From: Lentzea aerocolonigenes
GTDB lineage: Bacteria; Actinomycetota; Actinomycetes; Mycobacteriales; Pseudonocardiaceae
Length of the DNA stretch: 64,000 bases
Direction: 5' to 3'
Assembly: GCF_000974445.1 (NCBI RefSeq)
Contig: NZ_BBOJ01000011.1
Coordinates: 248,001-312,000 of the forward strand
Shown: in pieces, positions 52,445-60,524 of the stretch
How positions within the stretch are numbered: the stretch's first letter is position 1
How the letters are laid out: each line of letters starts with the position of its first letter
Translations under genes and position numbers: made by a program
The notes under the pieces: generated by a model
The model's database searches: none
What the model saw: the letters and a program-made list of their open reading frames with translations, nothing else
Told to the model about the DNA's origin: nothing

Positions 52445-53584
52445 CTAACTCGCCGGGACCACGCCGATGGCGTCGGCGATCTTCGTCGTCACGGAAACGC
52501 TGCCGGTCACGGTGCCGGGCTTGATCCACGGATAGTCCGCCTGCGCCTTCGCGACGGTCCGCTCGCCGATGATCTCGCCCTTGTCCGGGTCCACGATCAG
52601 ATCGCGGCGCTCCTGGTCGCTGTCCAGGCCGAGTGCGAGGCCCTTGCGCCCGTCCGGGGTGGTCGCCTCCTCGACGACCTTCACGCCGTCGATCTTCGAC
52701 ATCGCACGCAGGAGGGGGCTGCGCAGGTCGGCCGGCATGATCCCGGAGTTCAGGAACTGGATGCCGAAGTGGAACATCGTGCTCGGGGACGAGCCGCGCT
52801 GGGAGGTGTAGTTCTTCAGCCACGCCAGCAACTGGTCGGGATCGCGCGGCAGGTTCGCGTAGAACGCGGGCTGCCCCGAGTCGGTGGCGTCGCCGCACAC
52901 CTTCTTCGGCTGGGACTTGGGGAAGAAGTCGCCGCACGCGCCGCGCCGCTCGCCCTTGTCGGTGTCCGCCGGCTGGTACGCGGGCACCTCGGCCGCGGGC
53001 ATGGAACTGCCGATCAGCTTCGCGGAACCGGGGACGCGCTTCTCCAGCCACTCCTGCGTCACGTCCGCCGGGATCCAGGTCTGGTAGGTCACGTCGGCGA
53101 GGTAGGTGTAGCCGGCCGGGGCGCTCACGACTCCCTGCGGGGTCCCCATCTGGAATCCGCGCAGGTAGGAGCCCTTGACCTCGACGTACCGGTACTGGCC
53201 CGACTTCAGTTCCGGGTCCTTGGCGGTGATCTTGTCCGCCGCGTCGTTCAGGACCTTGGACGCCGAGAGGAGCGACACGTCGCGCTTGGTGGGCTGCTGT
53301 GCGGTGGTCGGCTGGGCCACGGGCGGTGCCGGTGCTCCGCCGCCCCCGCCGAGGGCGGCGACGCCTCCCACGACCGCGGCCGCCGCCGCTGCCGCCACGC
53401 CGACGACCAGGCCACGACGGCGAAAGGGCGACTTGGCCGCCGGGGCACCCTGCGCGGACGCTTCCCGCATCAGCTTCGCGCGGGCGTCGTCGAGTGATCG
53501 GGTGGACATGCGTGCCTCCAGGTGCAACGAGGCGAGCGCCTCGTCGAGTTGACGATCGGGGTTGTGGTCGCCGCGCTCAGTCAT
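52445..53584 (-). CDS. CU044_5270-family protein, probable membrane partner of the ECF sigma factor
   Basis: The protein has 379 residues. A charged N-terminal 55 residues (DEALASLHLEARMSTRSLDD) precede one membrane helix (GLVVGVAAAAAAAVVGGVAAL). The large outside domain contains LKSGQYRYVEVKG and a late LIVDPDKGEIIGER strand pair, typical of the actinobacterial CU044_5270 family. Such genes sit directly after SigE-type sigma genes and are thought to act as anti-sigma or signal-transducing partners. ATG 53584 overlaps the sigma stop by 8 nt, so the pair is coupled. It is convergent with the lectin gene. Confidence 0.8.
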   Translation of the reverse strand: MTERGDHNPDRQLDEALASLHLEARMSTRSLDDARAKLMREASAQGAPAAKSPFRRRGLVVGVAAAAAAAVVGGVAALGGGGGAPAPPVAQPTTAQQPTKRDVSLLSASKVLNDAADKITAKDPELKSGQYRYVEVKGSYLRGFQMGTPQGVVSAPAGYTYLADVTYQTWIPADVTQEWLEKRVPGSAKLIGSSMPAAEVPAYQPADTDKGERRGACGDFFPKSQPKKVCGDATDSGQPAFYANLPRDPDQLLAWLKNYTSQRGSSPSTMFHFGIQFLNSGIMPADLRSPLLRAMSKIDGVKVVEEATTPDGRKGLALGLDSDQERRDLIVDPDKGEIIGERTVAKAQADYPWIKPGTVTGSVSVTTKIADAIGVVPAS

Positions 53585-54188
53585 CGCGGTTCTCCTCTTG
53601 AGCGGTGCGGAGATGTGCTTGGAGCTTGTGGCGCACCCGGTGCAGACGTGACCGGACAGTGCTTGCCGGCATGCCGAGAGCGGCCGCCACCTCGATCGGC
53701 TCCAGCCCGGCCCACGACGTCAGCAGCAAGACGTCACGTTCCTGCTCGGTGAGCGAGGCCAGCCCGTCGGCCAGGTGCCTGGACGACCGTTGGGCGTCCA
53801 GGCGGTCGACGGTCTGCGCGTCGTGCTCGACGCCCGCCTCCCGAAGGGCGTGCACGCGAGCGGTAGCCCGGTAGCCGCGTATCTCCGTGCGGACGTGGTT
53901 GCGCGCCAGGTTGGTGGCGATTCCGTACAGCCAGCCGCGGACGGGGGACTGCTCGGGGTCGTAGCTCGCGCGCCTGCGGAGAGCCACCAGGAACGTCTCC
54001 GCGACCAGGTCGTCGGCGATGTCGACGCCGACCCGGCCCGCCAGATAACCGTGCAGGGCACGGGCGTACGTGTCGAACAGCCTGGCGAACGCGGCGGTCG
54101 GCTCCGCGTTGGCGAGGTCGGGACGTGTGTCGTCAACGTCCGGAGCGCGTTGCGCCTGTTGTGCTCTGCGTTCCTCGATCCGGTTCAC
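53577..54188 (-). CDS. ECF-type RNA polymerase sigma factor
   Basis: The protein has 203 residues. Region 2 is FARLFDTYARALHGYLAGRV, then ADDLVAETFLVALRRRASYD and the WLYGIATNLARNH core. Region 4 has LTEQERDVLLLTSWAGLEPI and EVAAALGMPASTVRSRLHRV. It directs RNA polymerase to stress or envelope promoters and is probably held by the membrane protein encoded next. GTG 54188 is the only in-frame start before region 2. TAGCGT overlaps that start codon, too close to serve as its -10, so the promoter is elsewhere upstream. Confidence 0.88.
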   Translation of the reverse strand: MNRIEERRAQQAQRAPDVDDTRPDLANAEPTAAFARLFDTYARALHGYLAGRVGVDIADDLVAETFLVALRRRASYDPEQSPVRGWLYGIATNLARNHVRTEIRGYRATARVHALREAGVEHDAQTVDRLDAQRSSRHLADGLASLTEQERDVLLLTSWAGLEPIEVAAALGMPASTVRSRLHRVRHKLQAHLRTAQEENRDD

Positions 54189-54198
54189 GCTAGTTGTT

Positions 54199-54227
54199 GT
54201 CCGGGGACGCCGCTCGCGTCCCCGGAC
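54199..54227 (-). terminator. Perfect 12-bp hairpin upstream of the sigma gene
   Basis: Arms 54199-54210 and 54216-54227 with a 5-nt loop. It lies between the integrase relic and the sigma factor gene and would insulate the latter from read-through on the minus strand. Confidence 0.65.
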
Positions 54228-54248
54228 GACCGGGTGAAGTGACCGGCG

Positions 54249-54506
54249 TCACTCTTTCAGCGTGTTCCGCAGGGACATGTACGTGAACGCCGGGCGTCGG
54301 TGAAGATCATCGACAGGACCTTGACGATGGTGGCGACCTCGGGCGGGGTCGAGCCAGGTGTTGCGGCGTTGACCGGTCTCGATGTCGGCGGCGTAGTTGT
54401 CGGCGGCACGTTGTGTGGTGAAGCCGGAGATCGAGGCGGTGTGCCCGCCGCCGGTGCGGTAGCGGACGCGCCAGGAGTGCATGCCGATCTGTTCTGACCA
54501 AGCCAT
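54249..54506 (-). pseudogene. Remnant of a tyrosine recombinase (integrase) of an integrative element
   Basis: The minus strand from ATG 54506 reads MAWSEQIGMHSWRVRYRTGG then SISGFTTQRAADNYAADIET and TWLDPARG, the arm-type DNA-binding N-terminus of actinomycete phage and AICE integrases. After PARG the frame shifts. A second piece in another frame (VATIVKVLSMIFTDA) resembles the start of the core-binding region. The catalytic domain is gone. The segment 54507-54646 beside it has no gene and no obvious att direct repeat. It marks an old integration/excision site. Confidence 0.75.
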
Positions 54507-54646
54507 GGCGCCCCCGGCCACAGCTGGACTGAGAGGTCTCAGTTGCGCGCTCAGAGCTTCTTGAACGCAAGCTGACCCGGCGATCGGTCTCAAGGACAGG
54601 TATCGCAACGCCCGACTCGCGGCAGAAGAGGGCGTTTCGCCGGCCG

Positions 54647-54964
54647 TCAGTGGAGATCCAGCAACGTTTCGAACCGGGCTGCCAGCACGGTGTCGAACTC
54701 GCCACTGATGATCATGCTCAGGGTGCCGCCGTCATGATCGCGCGCGATCCGGAGGTCGAGGTCCGGGGTGCCCACGACCGGGTACTCGAACCAGGTGCCA
54801 CGTGGCAGATCAGCGTTGGTCGACGCAATGCCGGCTTCGAGCGCGCCGTCGTCGAGGTCGCTCCACTCGTAGCGAACGAGCATGGCGATGTACTCGACGA
54901 CCCTGGCCAAGTGGTCCTCGAAGATCCACCCACTTACTTCGCGCACCCGTGGATCATGTGCCAT
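54647..54964 (-). CDS. Small hypothetical protein (105 residues)
   Basis: The protein has 105 residues and is acidic, without membrane helices or a signal peptide. It begins AHDPRVREVSGWIFEDHLAR and ends in alternating strands LDLRIARDHDGG, LSMIISGEFD, VLAARFETLLDLH. The size and pattern recall immunity-type or DUF small proteins that accumulate beside mobile-element scars, but I recognise no family. ATG 54964 has GGGAGAGG at suitable distance; 8 more in-frame codons lie upstream. It sits next to the integrase relic and may be foreign cargo. Confidence 0.5.
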   Translation of the reverse strand: MAHDPRVREVSGWIFEDHLARVVEYIAMLVRYEWSDLDDGALEAGIASTNADLPRGTWFEYPVVGTPDLDLRIARDHDGGTLSMIISGEFDTVLAARFETLLDLH

Positions 54965-55114
54965 CCGGCCCTCTCCCGGCATCCGCAATTCGGCAGAAGC
55001 GGACGTTCACGGCACTCGGAGCGGAGGCCGTCCGTGATGACTGGTCCTGGCGAGCTGCTCAGCACCTGCTCCGCGTCCTGCCACATCCGGTCGCGCCGGC
55101 GTGAAGCGCGCGTA

Positions 55115-55145
55115 TTGCGTTAGAGCGCGCTCTAGCTCATAGGTT
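55115..55145 (+). promoter_or_regulatory. Promoter with TetR-type operator TAGAGCGCGCTCTA between -35 and -10
   Basis: TTGCGT (55115-55120), a 19-nt spacer that contains a perfect 14-bp palindrome (55121-55134), then TAGGTT (55140-55145). The start codon of the aldo-keto reductase follows 7 nt after the -10, so the transcript is probably leaderless. A repressor bound to the palindrome would block RNA polymerase directly. No TetR gene is adjacent; the regulator must be encoded elsewhere. Confidence 0.65.
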
Positions 55146-55152
55146 CGGAAGC

Positions 55153-56163
55153 ATGCGATACGCCAAACTCGGAACGACCGGACTGGAAGTCTCGGCCATC
55201 GCGCTCGGCTGCATGAGCTTCGGCGAGCCGGGTCGGGGCGGCGAGCCCTGGTCGCTGGGCGTGGACGCCAGCCGGGACATCATCAAGCAGGCCCTCGAGG
55301 GCGGCGTCAACTTCCTCGACACGGCCAACGGGTACAGCGCCGGAAGCAGCGAGGAGATCGTCGGCCAGGCGGTCAAGGACTTCGCCCGGCGCGAGGAGGT
55401 CGTTGTGTCCACCAAGGTGTGGATGCGGATGCGCCCCGGCCCGAACGGCGCCGGGCTGTCTCGCAAGGCGATCTTCGCCGAGCTCGACGCCTCCTTGCAG
55501 CGACTGGGGACCGACTACATCGACCTGTACCAGATCCACCGCTGGGACTACGACACCCCGATCGAGGAGACCCTCGAGGCGTTGCACGACGCGGTCAGGT
55601 CCGGGAAGGTCCGCTACCTCGGAGCCTCTTCCATGCACGCCTGGCAGTTCGCCAAGGCCCTGTACCTGGCCGACCTGAACGGCTGGACGCGGTTCGTGTC
55701 GATGCAGGACCACTACAACCTCATCCATCGAGAAGTGGAGCGGGAGATGCTTCCGCTCTGCGCCGACCAGGGCATCGGCGTGATCCCGTGGAGCCCGCTG
55801 GCGCGCGGCAGGCTGACGCGAGGCCGGGACACCGCCACGGCGCGTGCCGGGACCGATGAGGGTGGCAAGATCCTCTACCGCGTCGAGGACCAGGCAGTGG
55901 CTGAGCGGGTTCACGAGATCGCGGGCGAGCGGGGTCTGTCCCCGGCCCAGGTCGCCCTGGCCTGGGTCATGCGCAACCCGGTGGTGACCTCGCCCATCGT
56001 CGGGGTCACCAAGCCGGCGCAGCTGGCCGACGCGGTTGCCGCGGTGGATGTCGAACTCGACGAGGACGAGGCCGCCTACCTGGAGGAGCCCTACCAGCCG
56101 CACGAGGCCGCCTACCTGGCGGAGTCCTTCTACAAGTCGCGCCCTGTGGCGGGTTCCCGATAG
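55153..56163 (+). CDS. Aldo-keto reductase
   Basis: The protein has 336 residues. The catalytic tetrad is visible: Asp56 and Tyr61 (FLDTANGYS), Lys88 (VVVSTKVW) and His129 (YQIHRWD). The NADPH-binding end has IPWSPLARG and the VTSPIVGV block, as in the YajO/AKR11-12-like group of general stress and detoxification reductases. The start is ATG 55153, leaderless, under a palindromic operator. The gene ends PVAGSR without a partner downstream. Repression by an unlinked TetR regulator would fit an inducible response to a reactive carbonyl. Confidence 0.88.
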   Translation: MRYAKLGTTGLEVSAIALGCMSFGEPGRGGEPWSLGVDASRDIIKQALEGGVNFLDTANGYSAGSSEEIVGQAVKDFARREEVVVSTKVWMRMRPGPNGAGLSRKAIFAELDASLQRLGTDYIDLYQIHRWDYDTPIEETLEALHDAVRSGKVRYLGASSMHAWQFAKALYLADLNGWTRFVSMQDHYNLIHREVEREMLPLCADQGIGVIPWSPLARGRLTRGRDTATARAGTDEGGKILYRVEDQAVAERVHEIAGERGLSPAQVALAWVMRNPVVTSPIVGVTKPAQLADAVAAVDVELDEDEAAYLEEPYQPHEAAYLAESFYKSRPVAGSR

Positions 56164-56241
56164 TCCGGACGTTCGCAGTTGGGAGGACGTGGTCCCGCTT
56201 CCAGTTCCTCAACTGAGGTCAGCGTGTCCGGTCGCCCCGCA

Positions 56242-56439
56242 CTACCCGAGCCCCGCGAAGAGGTCGGTTTCCGGGACGGGTGACCCGGTGGTGTCCCGCG
56301 CCCGGATGAAGTCCTCGACGCCGAACGCCTCGGCGAACTCGGCTGGTGGCAGCCTGCCCGCGAGCGAGGACTCGAGCTGGGAGGACTGGCAGTGCAGCGC
56401 GGCGCGCCTCCGGGCGACGACCGCGCGGGTGTCGTGGTG
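56242..56439 (-). pseudogene. C-terminal remnant of a PIG-L/LmbE-type deacetylase
   Basis: Directly after the radical SAM stop, in the same frame, the minus strand continues HHDTRAVVARRRAALHCQSS, then PPAEFAEAFGVEDFIRARD and a TAG at 56242-56244. The K/R-x-A-x3-H-x-SQ helix followed by AFGVEDF is the C-terminal end of N-acetylglucosaminyl deacetylases (PIG-L family), an identification from pattern. There is no start codon, and the catalytic part with its metal ligands is missing. The remainder of 56164-56241 shows no feature. Confidence 0.5.
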
Positions 56440-57840
56440 TCAGAGTTCCGTGTTGATGATCGCTTCCACCAGGACCTCACCGTCCTCGGTCAGCGAGACT
56501 CCGCCGGGGTCGACCGAGATGAGACCGCGTTCGGCCAGCGAGCCGAACTTCTCGCGCCACGGGCTGTCGTGCAGCGACCTGCCGTACCGGGCGCGGTGCA
56601 GGTCCGAACGCACCGGCTGCAGGGTCGACAGCGCCATCTTGACCGCCCTCGCCTCCTGCGCGGTGGCGTCGAATCCGGTTGCCGAACCGAGCGGCACGCG
56701 GCCCGCCTCGACGGCTTGGGCGTAGTTCTTCCAGTTCACATCGGTGATCGCCTCGGAGGCGCGGCAGCTGGAACTGCCGCCCAGGCCGATCGCGACCTCG
56801 GCCTCCTGCTTGTCCTGGTCCACCATGATGGACTTCCACTTCTCCGGGCCGAGGCCGTCACGGGCGAAGTACATCGTGGGGTGCTCGGTGTAGCCGGCGG
56901 CGCGCAGGCCGTCGGTGAGCACCTCGCGCATCCGGTACTGCTGCCGCAGCGACGGCCAGAAGTGCCCGTCGCGCACGAGCTTCTCGCGGTACCGCGGCAA
57001 CTGCCACGGCGCGGGCTGTTCCCCGGCCACGCCGGTTCTGATCTCGGCGTAGGACTTCAGGTGCAGCTTGGTGCACACCACGGCGGTGATCTCGTTCTCC
57101 AGCACCACGTCGAGGTCGCGCTTCACGCTGTCGACGGTCTGGTCCAGCAGGCCGTACATCAGGTCGATGCTGATCCACTCGAAGCCCGCGATCTGGGCGT
57201 TGCGCACGAAGTCGACGCACATCTGCGCCGTGTGCTCGCGCCCGCACTCCCGCAGGACGTCGTCGTCGAACGACTGCACGCCGCTGGAAAGCTTGGTGCA
57301 GCCCAGTTCCCGCAACGCTTCCAGCTTCGCCGGGGTGAACGTGCTCGGATCGCCCTCGAAGCGGATCGTCGTGTCCGCCGTGAACCCGAAGTTCTCCCGG
57401 TAGAAGTCGAGGAGCCGGCGGATGTCCTTCTCCGGCAACAACGACGGCGTGCCGCCGAAGACGTTGAACTCACCGACCGGGGCGTTCTTCAGCTCCGGCA
57501 CCCGCCGCAGCCAGAGCTCGGCCTCCCTGATGTTCCAGTCCACCCACTGCGACAGCTTCTCCTCGGCGCGGCCGCCTTTGACGAGCACGACCGGGTATTG
57601 GCAGAAACGGCACTTGTAGGCGCACGTCGGGATGTACGACCAGAGGTGGATCGGTGCCGTCCCCGTGAGTTGGTCGCTCAGATCGGTGAGGAAGTCGTCG
57701 ACGCGGTAGCCGGGGACGTTGCCGGGGAACACGTGCGCCCCGAACGGGTCCTCGGTGACGTAGTCGAGCAGGTGTGCGTTGGCGGGGTTTTGCAGGGCCG
57801 CCCACACCCTCGGTTCTTCGTGCGTCAGAACACTGTCCAT
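56440..57840 (-). CDS. HemN-like radical SAM enzyme
   Basis: The protein has 466 residues. The [4Fe-4S] site is Cys73, Cys77 and Cys80 (CAYKCRFC) in the position used by coproporphyrinogen-oxidase-like radical SAM proteins. Further family blocks are FGGTPSLLPEKDI, LSSGVQSFDDDVLRECGREH and DLMYGL. The C-terminal part with YTEHPTMYFAR and a winged tail (GLISVDPGGVSLTEDGEVLV) is also HemN-like. HemN proper is a haem enzyme, but many relatives modify other substrates, and there are no haem genes here. ATG 57840 overlaps the glycosyltransferase stop (TGATG), so they work together. Confidence 0.85.
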   Translation of the reverse strand: MDSVLTHEEPRVWAALQNPANAHLLDYVTEDPFGAHVFPGNVPGYRVDDFLTDLSDQLTGTAPIHLWSYIPTCAYKCRFCQYPVVLVKGGRAEEKLSQWVDWNIREAELWLRRVPELKNAPVGEFNVFGGTPSLLPEKDIRRLLDFYRENFGFTADTTIRFEGDPSTFTPAKLEALRELGCTKLSSGVQSFDDDVLRECGREHTAQMCVDFVRNAQIAGFEWISIDLMYGLLDQTVDSVKRDLDVVLENEITAVVCTKLHLKSYAEIRTGVAGEQPAPWQLPRYREKLVRDGHFWPSLRQQYRMREVLTDGLRAAGYTEHPTMYFARDGLGPEKWKSIMVDQDKQEAEVAIGLGGSSSCRASEAITDVNWKNYAQAVEAGRVPLGSATGFDATAQEARAVKMALSTLQPVRSDLHRARYGRSLHDSPWREKFGSLAERGLISVDPGGVSLTEDGEVLVEAIINTEL

Positions 57841-60350
57841 CAGAACACGCCTCCGTTGCCGAAGTAGTTGTGCGCCTCCCCGGACTCGCGGTCCTCGCAG
57901 TAGTACTTCACGAACTCGGCGAACCTGTCCTCCGGCACCGCGTCGAAGCACTCCGGCAGCGGCGGTGGGTAGCCGATGTCCTCGCCGACGGTGGCGCGCA
58001 GCCGGGCGAAGATCTCGTCGGAGAACTCGAAGTAGAGCCGGTACGACGGCGTCTTGTAGGAGTGGATGGGCAGGAAGTCGACGACGCTCATCTCGGTCTT
58101 GATCTCCGCGATCCGCGTGCGCAGCCTGGCCGCCAGGCCCTCGCCGAAGAACGCGATCACGGCGTCCTCGTCCAGCAGGGACGGGGTCAGCAGCACGGGG
58201 AGGATCGTGTTCTTCGGGGTGAAGTCCTTGATCGAGAACTCCCAGGCCTGCTGCGCCTCCGCCTCGGTGAGGTCGGCGGTCGTCGGCGGCGCCTCGGGCC
58301 GGATGTCTCGCATGACGATGATGCCGTCGTTGCCGTACGCGCGGCCGGAGATGACCTCGTCGATCGCGTGGTTCACGCGCCGCGGGTTGATCTCGACCCG
58401 CGACTTCGGAGCGTAGGTGATGTCGTGACCGGAGCTCGCGACCTTGATGCCGAAGTCCCAGTCGTCGGACAGGTGGTTGACGAACCTGCCGTTCCGCAGC
58501 TGGTAGAAGATCTCGATGCCACCGACGTCCTCGTAGGCTTCGCGCTCGACCGCGAAGCCCTTGCCGTCGGGAAACCCGCCGAACAACGAGAAGGTCACCG
58601 CGCGGCACCGCAACGTGCGCTGGATGGCGTTCCAAAGTCTTGGCCTGCCAACGAAGTGCTCGGCGTTGTAGTAGTAGTCGCACACACCGATCGCGGCCTT
58701 GTCCCTCTCCATGACAGCGAGAAGTTCGGTGAGCCAACGGCCGTCGACCCGGCAGTCCGCGTCAGCCGACACCAGGTAGAAGCGCTCGCCGGGGTCCTTG
58801 CGGTTGCGGCTTCTGCGCACCGCGAACTCCATGCCGGCTCGGCGCGCACATGCCACCCCCTGCTCGCGTTCGCTGATCACGTGGACGGCGACCGGCGAGC
58901 GCTCGGCGAACCTGCGCGCGATCTCGACCGTGTCGTCCGTGGAGTTGTTGTCCACCAGCACGATCTCGTAGCTGCCGGGATCGATGTCCTGCTGGTCGCG
59001 CAGGGACAGCAGCACGTCCTCGATGTTCGCGGCCTCGTCGAACACCGGCAGCACCACGCTGAGCCGGACGTCGGGCCCCATCGCGGGCGGGAACAACCTG
59101 CCCACCAGGTCGTTCGCGGTCTCGCGGCTGTGCGTGCCGACCCGCCTGTTGTGCGCCACCACGTCCGCCCGCCTCTCCGCGTTCGTCATGAGCTCGTGGA
59201 CCTGCCGGACGAACTCGGGCGTCGGCAGGTCGTGGGACAGGATGTCGAGCACCGGGGCCTCGTAGCCCGCGTACACCGTGTCGTACAGGGCGTAGCGGCT
59301 CGTGATGTACGGCACGCCGGCCGCGATCGCCTCGCCGATGGGATTGCCGAAGCTCTCGTAGTCGTACGACGTCAGGAAGGACACGACGTCGGCGTGTGCC
59401 AGCAGGTCGCGCACCGAGAACCCCGGACCGGCCGACTCGCACGGCTCCAGCACGCCCCCGAAGACGACATGCACCCGGAGCTCTTCGGCGAGCGCACGGA
59501 GTTTCCTGGTCTCGGCCGGATCCTCCTCGGTGTCGCCGGCGATGAACAGACAGGTGCCCGGCAACTGGGCCGCCAGGTGCAGGTCGCGATCGAGACGCTT
59601 CTGCGGAATGATCCGCGTGAACCTGGCGATGATCCTGGTGCCCGGCGCGATGCCGTGGTGGGCGAGGAAATCAGGCCGGGCAGGGCGGCTCGGTTCGGTG
59701 AAGGTGTTCGGCAGCAGGTCGAGGTTGCGCAGCTGCGGCATCCACTCCAGCGTGCGCCGTCTCGCGTCCTCGTGCAACGCGAAGTAGTGGATGTGCGGCG
59801 AGTTCACCATCGGAGGCGTGGCGGGGTAGGGGAAGCTGCCGTACTTGGCCGGCTCGCTCTGCCACATCAGGTCGTGGTCGCGCCACAGCACGTAGCGGCC
59901 GAGCTCGTGCGCCGCACCGTACCTGGCGATCGCCAGGTAGAGCGCTTTCGTGTACGCGACGTTCTCCGGCAACGTGCCGTTCTCGACCACGACGAGTGCG
60001 ACACCGCGGTCTTCCCAGGTGCGCACGATCGCGTCGGCGAGTTCTTCGGCGATGCGATCGGTCTCGGGCACCTCGTCGCGGCGCACGGCTTCCAGTGTCG
60101 CCGCAACGAATTCCTGGTCATATCCCGCAATGCGCGCAATGCCGTCGACGCGGTCGAGCGTGACCCAGTCCGGCACGCGTTCGTTCCGATACGGCTCGAA
60201 GAATCTTCCCTTGTCGGCCTTGATGTCGTAGCCGAGGTCGAGATGAACGCGATAGCCCTGGTCAGCGAAGGATCTGGCGGTTTTGAGAAACTCGACCACC
60301 ACGCCGGACATGGCCGCGGCATCGAACGAGACACCCCAAAGAGCCGGCAT
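57840..60350 (-). CDS. Bifunctional glycosyltransferase (GT4-like plus GT2-like domains)
   Basis: The protein has 836 residues. The N-terminal half is GT-B/GT4-like: FTRIIPQKRLD and the donor-binding ESFGNPIGEAIAAGVP. The second half starts with a GT-A/GT2 domain: VVLPVFDEAANIEDVLLSL, VDNNSTDDT and the metal-binding SADADCR. About 200 residues follow without assignable domain. The C-terminus is HNYFGNGGVF, unusual in its Gly/aromatic content. It is cytoplasmic, with no membrane helices. It is coupled to a radical SAM enzyme, and a deacetylase relic lies behind, so a glycan or glycoconjugate pathway is likely. ATG 60350 has GGAG 6 nt upstream. Confidence 0.85.
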   Translation of the reverse strand: MPALWGVSFDAAAMSGVVVEFLKTARSFADQGYRVHLDLGYDIKADKGRFFEPYRNERVPDWVTLDRVDGIARIAGYDQEFVAATLEAVRRDEVPETDRIAEELADAIVRTWEDRGVALVVVENGTLPENVAYTKALYLAIARYGAAHELGRYVLWRDHDLMWQSEPAKYGSFPYPATPPMVNSPHIHYFALHEDARRRTLEWMPQLRNLDLLPNTFTEPSRPARPDFLAHHGIAPGTRIIARFTRIIPQKRLDRDLHLAAQLPGTCLFIAGDTEEDPAETRKLRALAEELRVHVVFGGVLEPCESAGPGFSVRDLLAHADVVSFLTSYDYESFGNPIGEAIAAGVPYITSRYALYDTVYAGYEAPVLDILSHDLPTPEFVRQVHELMTNAERRADVVAHNRRVGTHSRETANDLVGRLFPPAMGPDVRLSVVLPVFDEAANIEDVLLSLRDQQDIDPGSYEIVLVDNNSTDDTVEIARRFAERSPVAVHVISEREQGVACARRAGMEFAVRRSRNRKDPGERFYLVSADADCRVDGRWLTELLAVMERDKAAIGVCDYYYNAEHFVGRPRLWNAIQRTLRCRAVTFSLFGGFPDGKGFAVEREAYEDVGGIEIFYQLRNGRFVNHLSDDWDFGIKVASSGHDITYAPKSRVEINPRRVNHAIDEVISGRAYGNDGIIVMRDIRPEAPPTTADLTEAEAQQAWEFSIKDFTPKNTILPVLLTPSLLDEDAVIAFFGEGLAARLRTRIAEIKTEMSVVDFLPIHSYKTPSYRLYFEFSDEIFARLRATVGEDIGYPPPLPECFDAVPEDRFAEFVKYYCEDRESGEAHNYFGNGGVF

Positions 60351-60362
60351 AGGCTGCTCCGT

Positions 60363-60387
60363 TTCGAGTGATTCACTCTCACTCGAA
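60363..60387 (-). promoter_or_regulatory. 9-bp inverted repeat in the glycosyltransferase 5' region
   Basis: TTCGAGTGA (60363-60371) and TCACTCGAA (60379-60387) are exact inverted copies with a 7-nt loop, just upstream of the ribosome binding site. It is either an operator or a 5'-UTR hairpin. A TAGCTT box (minus strand) overlaps its outer edge. Confidence 0.5.
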
Positions 60388-60395
60388 GCTAGCAG

Positions 60396-60407
60396 GGAAG
60401 CGCTTCC
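60396..60407. promoter_or_regulatory. LacI-type operator GGAAGCGCTTCC
   Basis: This 12-bp perfect palindrome with the central GCGC/CG core matches the usual shape of LacI-family operators in actinobacteria. It lies 46 nt upstream of the glycosyltransferase start and about 120 bp from the 3' end of the arabinan-degradation genes. Sugar-dependent control of the glycosyltransferase operon is the simplest reading. No LacI gene is in the window. Confidence 0.55.
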
Positions 60408-60524
60408 ACGCCAGATCGCGTCTCAATCGGCTCCGCTCGGTCCCGCCGCCCGCAGTCGGATTGATCATCTGTGCCGGTCAGCGCTGCCACCGGACGGCGG
60501 CAGCGCTGACCGGCGTTCGTGGTG

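Noticed and set aside
54180-54195. TAGCGT as -10 of a leaderless sigma factor gene
   Set aside because: The box overlaps the GTG start codon, and no in-frame start exists 6-8 nt downstream.
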